Source: Brachybacterium sacelli (GTDB lineage Bacteria > Actinomycetota > Actinomycetes > Actinomycetales > Dermabacteraceae). From it: a stretch of DNA of 64,000 nucleotides. The notes beneath the pieces are model-generated. The model worked only from the letters and a program-made list of their open reading frames with translations. It was not told the origin of the DNA and searched no databases. Position 1 is the first letter of the stretch; each line of letters begins with the position of its first letter. Positions 62,208-64,000 of the stretch are shown in pieces. The stretch covers positions 372,001 through 436,000 of the forward strand of contig NZ_JAGIOD010000002.1 of assembly GCF_017876545.1 (NCBI RefSeq), read 5' to 3'. The translations under genes were made by a program, and so were the position numbers.

Positions 62208-64000
62208 GTGAGCTCCCACACGCTGACCCGTCCACCGGTCGTCGCCTTCCTCGTGATCATGCTGGCGTCCCTCATCGCCCTCGCGCCCCTAGGGCTGCCG
62301 CGGGCGCACGCCGAAGGGTTCAACACCGGTCGTACTGCTCCGTCGATGCTGGTCATGGACGGCTCCGGGTCGATGTCCGCCGAGGATGTGGGCGGGCGCA
62401 GCCGGATGGAGGTCGCCAAGGAGGCGCTCACCACCCTCGTGCCGATGCTGCCCGAGGACGCGAACGTGGGACTGATGACCTACGGCAACTCGGATCCGGC
62501 GACGGCCGCGGATCAGGAGGCCGCCTGCCAGGACGTGAAGACGCTGGTGGAGCCCGACGGGCTGGACCGTGACGGGCTGCTCGAGGCGATCAGCGGGGTG
62601 AAGCCCTCGGGATACACCCCGATCGGGCTGTCCTTGCAGAAAGCCGCCGGCGCTCTCCCCGAGGCCGAGATGCGCTCCATCGTCCTGGTCTCCGACGGGA
62701 TCGACGAGTGCGGCGGTCCGCCTCCGTGCGAGGTCGCCGCCGATCTGGCCGCGGCGCATCCCGAGCTGCGCATCCACACCATCGGCTTCAAGGCCGAACA
62801 AGATGCCCGCGACCAGCTGGCCTGCATCGCCGAGGCCACGGGCGGCACTTTCGCCGACGCCACCGACGCGGAGACCCTGCGCGATGAGCTGCTGGTGAAG
62901 ATGACCCGCGCGATCCAGGGGTACGCCTCGCAGGGAAGCCCCATCACCGGCGGCACGACGCCCGAAGAGGCCGTGGACCTCACCCCGGGCTCCTACCTGG
63001 ACGTGCTGGAGCACGGCAGCGCCGGCATCGACGACGGCGAGGGCTTCTCGCGCTACTACCGGCTGCAGATCGCACCCGGGGAGGTCGCGCACCTGTCGGC
63101 GACGATGATCCTGCCCGGCGGTGAGGGCGCCGACAACAAGCTCGCCCAGCTCCAGCTGCGCACGATGAGCCCTGACGGCGTGGACTGCCGCATCGGTGAG
63201 GTCAACGCCCGCGCCGAGGCCGATCTGGGCAAGGGGCCGATCACGGCGACGATCGCGACCCCGCGCATGGGGGCGACGGAGAACCTCTCCTGCTTCGGGG
63301 AGGACTCCGACGGCGCGGTGATCCTCGAGGTCGAGCGCACCGGAAGCCCCTCGCAGGAGGAGGCGGTGCCGGTCGAGGTGCAGTTCTTCGCCGAGGAGGC
63401 GGTGGACCTCGACGGAATGCCGCCGGCCATGCAACATGTGAGCCCGCTGGATCCGCTGCCGGCTCCGACCGATGGCGCGCAGATCCAGCCGGCGTTCTCC
63501 TTCGCCTCCGCGCTCCCGGCGACCGACGGACCGATGCGGGGCACGATCATTCCTGGTGAGGTGCAGTTCTTCCGCGTCCCCGTCCAATACGGCCAGCAGG
63601 TGCGCAGCGCCCTGACACTGGGGGACTTCGAGACCCCGGAGGGGATGGAGCTGACGCTGCAGGCCACGCTCCTCTCCCCGCTGCGGGACGGGGTCTACTC
63701 GACCCTCCCACCGCTGACCGATCCCGACCCGTCGGGGTTCTCCGAGCCCGCGACGCCCGGCGCGACCATGCAGCTGAACCAGGCCACCCCCGTCCAGTTC
63801 CGCAACCGGGACGAAGGCGGGACGGCGGCGAGAACGTCGTTCCTGGCCGGTGATTACTATCTGCAGCTCGCCGTGGTGCCCTCCAGCTACTCGGCCGACC
63901 GGCTGTTCGAGGTGCCCTATGTGATCGATCTCGAAGCGTCCGGCGAGGTCGGGAAGGGGCCGGAGCTGACCGGTCAGGGGGCCGCCTCGGCCGAGGACCG
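62208..64000 (+). CDS. Secreted von Willebrand factor type A domain protein (partial)
   Basis: The reading frame from GTG 62208 stays open to the window end (at least 597 residues), so the C-terminus is missing. An N-terminal signal peptide (hydrophobic VVAFLVIMLASLIALAPLGL, then AHA near residue 35) is followed by a VWA domain with the MIDAS motif MDGSGSMS (about residues 51-58), the threonine in SGYTPIGLSL and the aspartate in VSDGIDECGG. Cys pairs in the VWA domain fit an extracytoplasmic location. After residue about 260 comes a beta-rich region of unknown type. A role in the envelope or in protein-protein contacts is likely; specific function unknown. Confidence 0.85.
   Translation, partial: MSSHTLTRPPVVAFLVIMLASLIALAPLGLPRAHAEGFNTGRTAPSMLVMDGSGSMSAEDVGGRSRMEVAKEALTTLVPMLPEDANVGLMTYGNSDPATAADQEAACQDVKTLVEPDGLDRDGLLEAISGVKPSGYTPIGLSLQKAAGALPEAEMRSIVLVSDGIDECGGPPPCEVAADLAAAHPELRIHTIGFKAEQDARDQLACIAEATGGTFADATDAETLRDELLVKMTRAIQGYASQGSPITGGTTPEEAVDLTPGSYLDVLEHGSAGIDDGEGFSRYYRLQIAPGEVAHLSATMILPGGEGADNKLAQLQLRTMSPDGVDCRIGEVNARAEADLGKGPITATIATPRMGATENLSCFGEDSDGAVILEVERTGSPSQEEAVPVEVQFFAEEAVDLDGMPPAMQHVSPLDPLPAPTDGAQIQPAFSFASALPATDGPMRGTIIPGEVQFFRVPVQYGQQVRSALTLGDFETPEGMELTLQATLLSPLRDGVYSTLPPLTDPDPSGFSEPATPGATMQLNQATPVQFRNRDEGGTAARTSFLAGDYYLQLAVVPSSYSADRLFEVPYVIDLEASGEVGKGPELTGQGAASAED

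Overview
The window is a stretch of high-GC chromosome from an actinobacterium. Mycothiol conjugate amidase (mca), DUF4307 and DUF4245 proteins, a HtdX/FabG4/FadA2 beta-oxidation set and the rpoA-rplQ and glmM-glmS-alr-tsaEB-rimI gene orders all point to Actinomycetota. The overall gene set suggests a Micrococcales member, perhaps Brachybacterium or another Dermabacteraceae; that genus-level guess is inference. I see no prophage, insertion sequence, CRISPR array, tRNA or rRNA gene.

Layout. (1) 0-2.2 kb: end of the ribosomal/RNA polymerase operon (rpsK, rpoA, rplQ) closed by a strong hairpin. (2) 2.3-27 kb: a metabolic block between rplQ and truA, which are neighbours in many actinobacteria. 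It holds the purine genes purL, purQ-purS and purC-purD at three separate places; a TetR-controlled fatty-acid beta-oxidation cluster (acyl-CoA dehydrogenase/oxidase, thiolase, high-molecular-weight FabG, MaoC dehydratase); assorted hydrolases, a pirin and methyltransferases; and a TPP-riboswitch-controlled ykoF-ykoE-ykoDC thiamine-precursor uptake operon whose last gene fuses two ATPases and the EcfT membrane subunit. (3) 27-44 kb: truA, rplM-rpsI, a CaiB-type CoA transferase, a large SWIM-SNF2 helicase, then glmM, coaA, glmS, acpS, NAD(P)H-hydrate repair, alr, tsaE, tsaB, rimI (cell wall, CoA and tRNA t6A functions). (4) 44-48 kb: an ABC exporter pair and an AI-2E-type permease. (5) 48-62 kb: a block collinear with M. 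tuberculosis Rv1080c-Rv1108c (greA, DUF4307, mca, small membrane protein, TrhA, prenyl synthase, phoH2, fumC, DUF4245, xseB, xseA). A small accessory insertion lies between phoH and fumC (DUF559 nuclease-like protein, NUDIX-DUF2283 fusion), and a PfkB kinase stands where glpX would be expected. (6) 62.2 kb to the end: a secreted von Willebrand A protein that runs off the window.

The most unusual signals are non-coding. Five intergenic palindromic elements share one geometry and a common 16-bp core (consensus CTGGCCATATCGCCAG); four of them cluster around the accessory genes at 54.6-56.9 kb and one lies at 29.5 kb. Many genes also carry a TANNNT -10 box exactly 6-7 nt before the start codon, which predicts widespread leaderless transcripts. 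Two symmetrical operator-like palindromes overlap promoters (tetR/thiolase and trhA).
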